Shown in pieces: positions 6,090-6,635 of a stretch of 6,635 nt of DNA. Positions within the stretch are counted from its first letter, which is position 1. Every line of letters starts with the position of its first letter. The position numbers and the translations under genes were made by a program. A model generated the notes under the pieces. That model ran no database searches. It was not told where the DNA came from and was given only the letters and a program-made list of their open reading frames with translations. The DNA is taken from assembly GCA_016926135.1 (NCBI GenBank), contig JAFGPH010000554.1, positions 1-6,635 on the forward strand. Reading direction: 5' to 3'. The stretch is from Deltaproteobacteria bacterium. GTDB taxonomy: Bacteria; Desulfobacterota; DSM-4660; Desulfatiglandales; HGW-15.

Positions 6090-6635
6090 TCAGCGATTTT
6101 TGAATATTTCCCGGAGCCCTCGACGATAGGGCGGCCTCACGACCCCGTTTTCCGTGATGATGGCGGTGACGTACCTCGCCGGGGTCACATCGAAGACCGG
6201 GTTGAGGGCCTTCACCCCCGGCGGACCGATCTGCCTGCCCTGAAATCGACAGATCTCCTCGCCCGGCCGCTCTTCCACCGGAATGCCCTCGCCTGAATCC
6301 GTGGACAGGTCCACGGTCGAAAGGGGGGCCGCCACATAGAAGGGAATCCGGTTCTCTTTGGCCAGCACGGCCACCGGATAGGTCCCCACCTTGTTGGCCA
6401 CGTCCCCGTTCGCGGCAATGCGGTCCGCACCCGTGATCACCAGGTCGATCTTTCCCTGCCGCATCAAGCCGCCGGCCGCATTGTCCGCAATGACCGTGAC
6501 CGGGATTTTGTCTTTCAGGAGTTCAAAGGCGGTCAACCGGAGCCCCTGGAGCCAGGGTCTGGTCTCATCGGCCAGAACCGCCACACGTTTCCCGGCCTCC
6601 TGCGCGGCCCGGATCACGCCCAGGGCCGTGCCGTA
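6090..6635 (-). CDS. mtnA: S-methyl-5-thioribose-1-phosphate isomerase (5' part cut by window)
   Basis: The C-terminal 181 residues of an aldose-ketose isomerase of the eIF2B/MtnA family; the frame stays open to the right edge, so the N-terminal half (family length about 345-350) is outside. MtnA converts methylthioribose 1-phosphate to methylthioribulose 1-phosphate in methionine salvage. In anaerobes the same enzyme can also isomerise 5-deoxyribose 1-phosphate. Diagnostic motifs are YGTALGVI (1-8), [18 protein letters not shown] (23-40), [19 protein letters not shown] (69-87, containing the catalytic Asp), [13 protein letters not shown] (98-110) and NPVFDVTPA (144-152). These favour true MtnA over ribose-1,5-bisphosphate isomerase or eIF2B-like paralogs. 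The catalytic Cys lies upstream of the window. The TGA at 6090-6092 is followed by an intrinsic terminator, so it probably belongs to a transcript separate from the molybdenum-enzyme operon. Confidence 0.94.
   Translation of the reverse strand, partial: YGTALGVIRAAQEAGKRVAVLADETRPWLQGLRLTAFELLKDKIPVTVIADNAAGGLMRQGKIDLVITGADRIAANGDVANKVGTYPVAVLAKENRIPFYVAAPLSTVDLSTDSGEGIPVEERPGEEICRFQGRQIGPPGVKALNPVFDVTPARYVTAIITENGVVRPPYRRGLREIFKNR

Overview
This window looks like part of a chromosome from an anaerobic or facultatively anaerobic bacterium with GC-rich DNA (roughly 60 percent by eye). The molybdenum enzyme encoded here has a FAD subunit of the 4-hydroxybenzoyl-CoA reductase type, with an inserted four-cysteine loop. 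That architecture is best known from anaerobic aromatic degraders, including Thauera and Desulfobacterota-like sulfate reducers and syntrophs. The taxon is an inference, because nothing in the window fixes it.

All six recognisable genes lie on the minus strand, so transcription runs from high to low coordinates. At the right edge is the C-terminal half of an MtnA-type sugar-phosphate isomerase (6090-6635, cut by the window edge), followed by a good intrinsic terminator (6002-6039). A convincing sigma-70-type promoter follows (TTGACA, 17-bp spacer, TATACA; 5939-5967). A 15-bp perfect palindrome covers its -10 element and is a likely repressor operator. A leader of about 140 nt leads to a five-gene co-directional cluster: FAD/[4Fe-4S] subunit (4785-5792), two-[2Fe-2S] subunit (4262-4738), molybdopterin subunit (1984-4260), a saccharopine/lysine-dehydrogenase-like NAD(P) oxidoreductase (782-1927), and a class-III PLP aminotransferase of the glutamate-1-semialdehyde aminomutase type (1-756, cut at the left edge). 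Gaps are 46, 1, 56 and 25 nt, which fits one operon.

The first three genes together encode a complete molybdenum-flavin-iron-sulfur enzyme. The expected electron path is [4Fe-4S], FAD, two [2Fe-2S] clusters, then Mo. The next two genes encode enzymes that normally act on amino or imino acids. The window has no CoA ligase, thioesterase, transporter or cofactor-maturation gene, so the pathway cannot be named. The cluster reads as an uncharacterised catabolic unit that pairs a 4-hydroxybenzoyl-CoA-reductase-like enzyme with an amino-acid dehydrogenase and a transaminase.

The strongest anomaly is in the molybdopterin subunit. The overall fold motifs are present, but several active-site loops depart from the family consensus. 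In particular, the C-terminal GAKxxxE motif that normally carries the catalytic glutamate reads GAKEGSL, with leucine at the glutamate position. The gene is otherwise intact and sits in a well-organised operon, so this looks like a divergent subfamily rather than a decayed gene.
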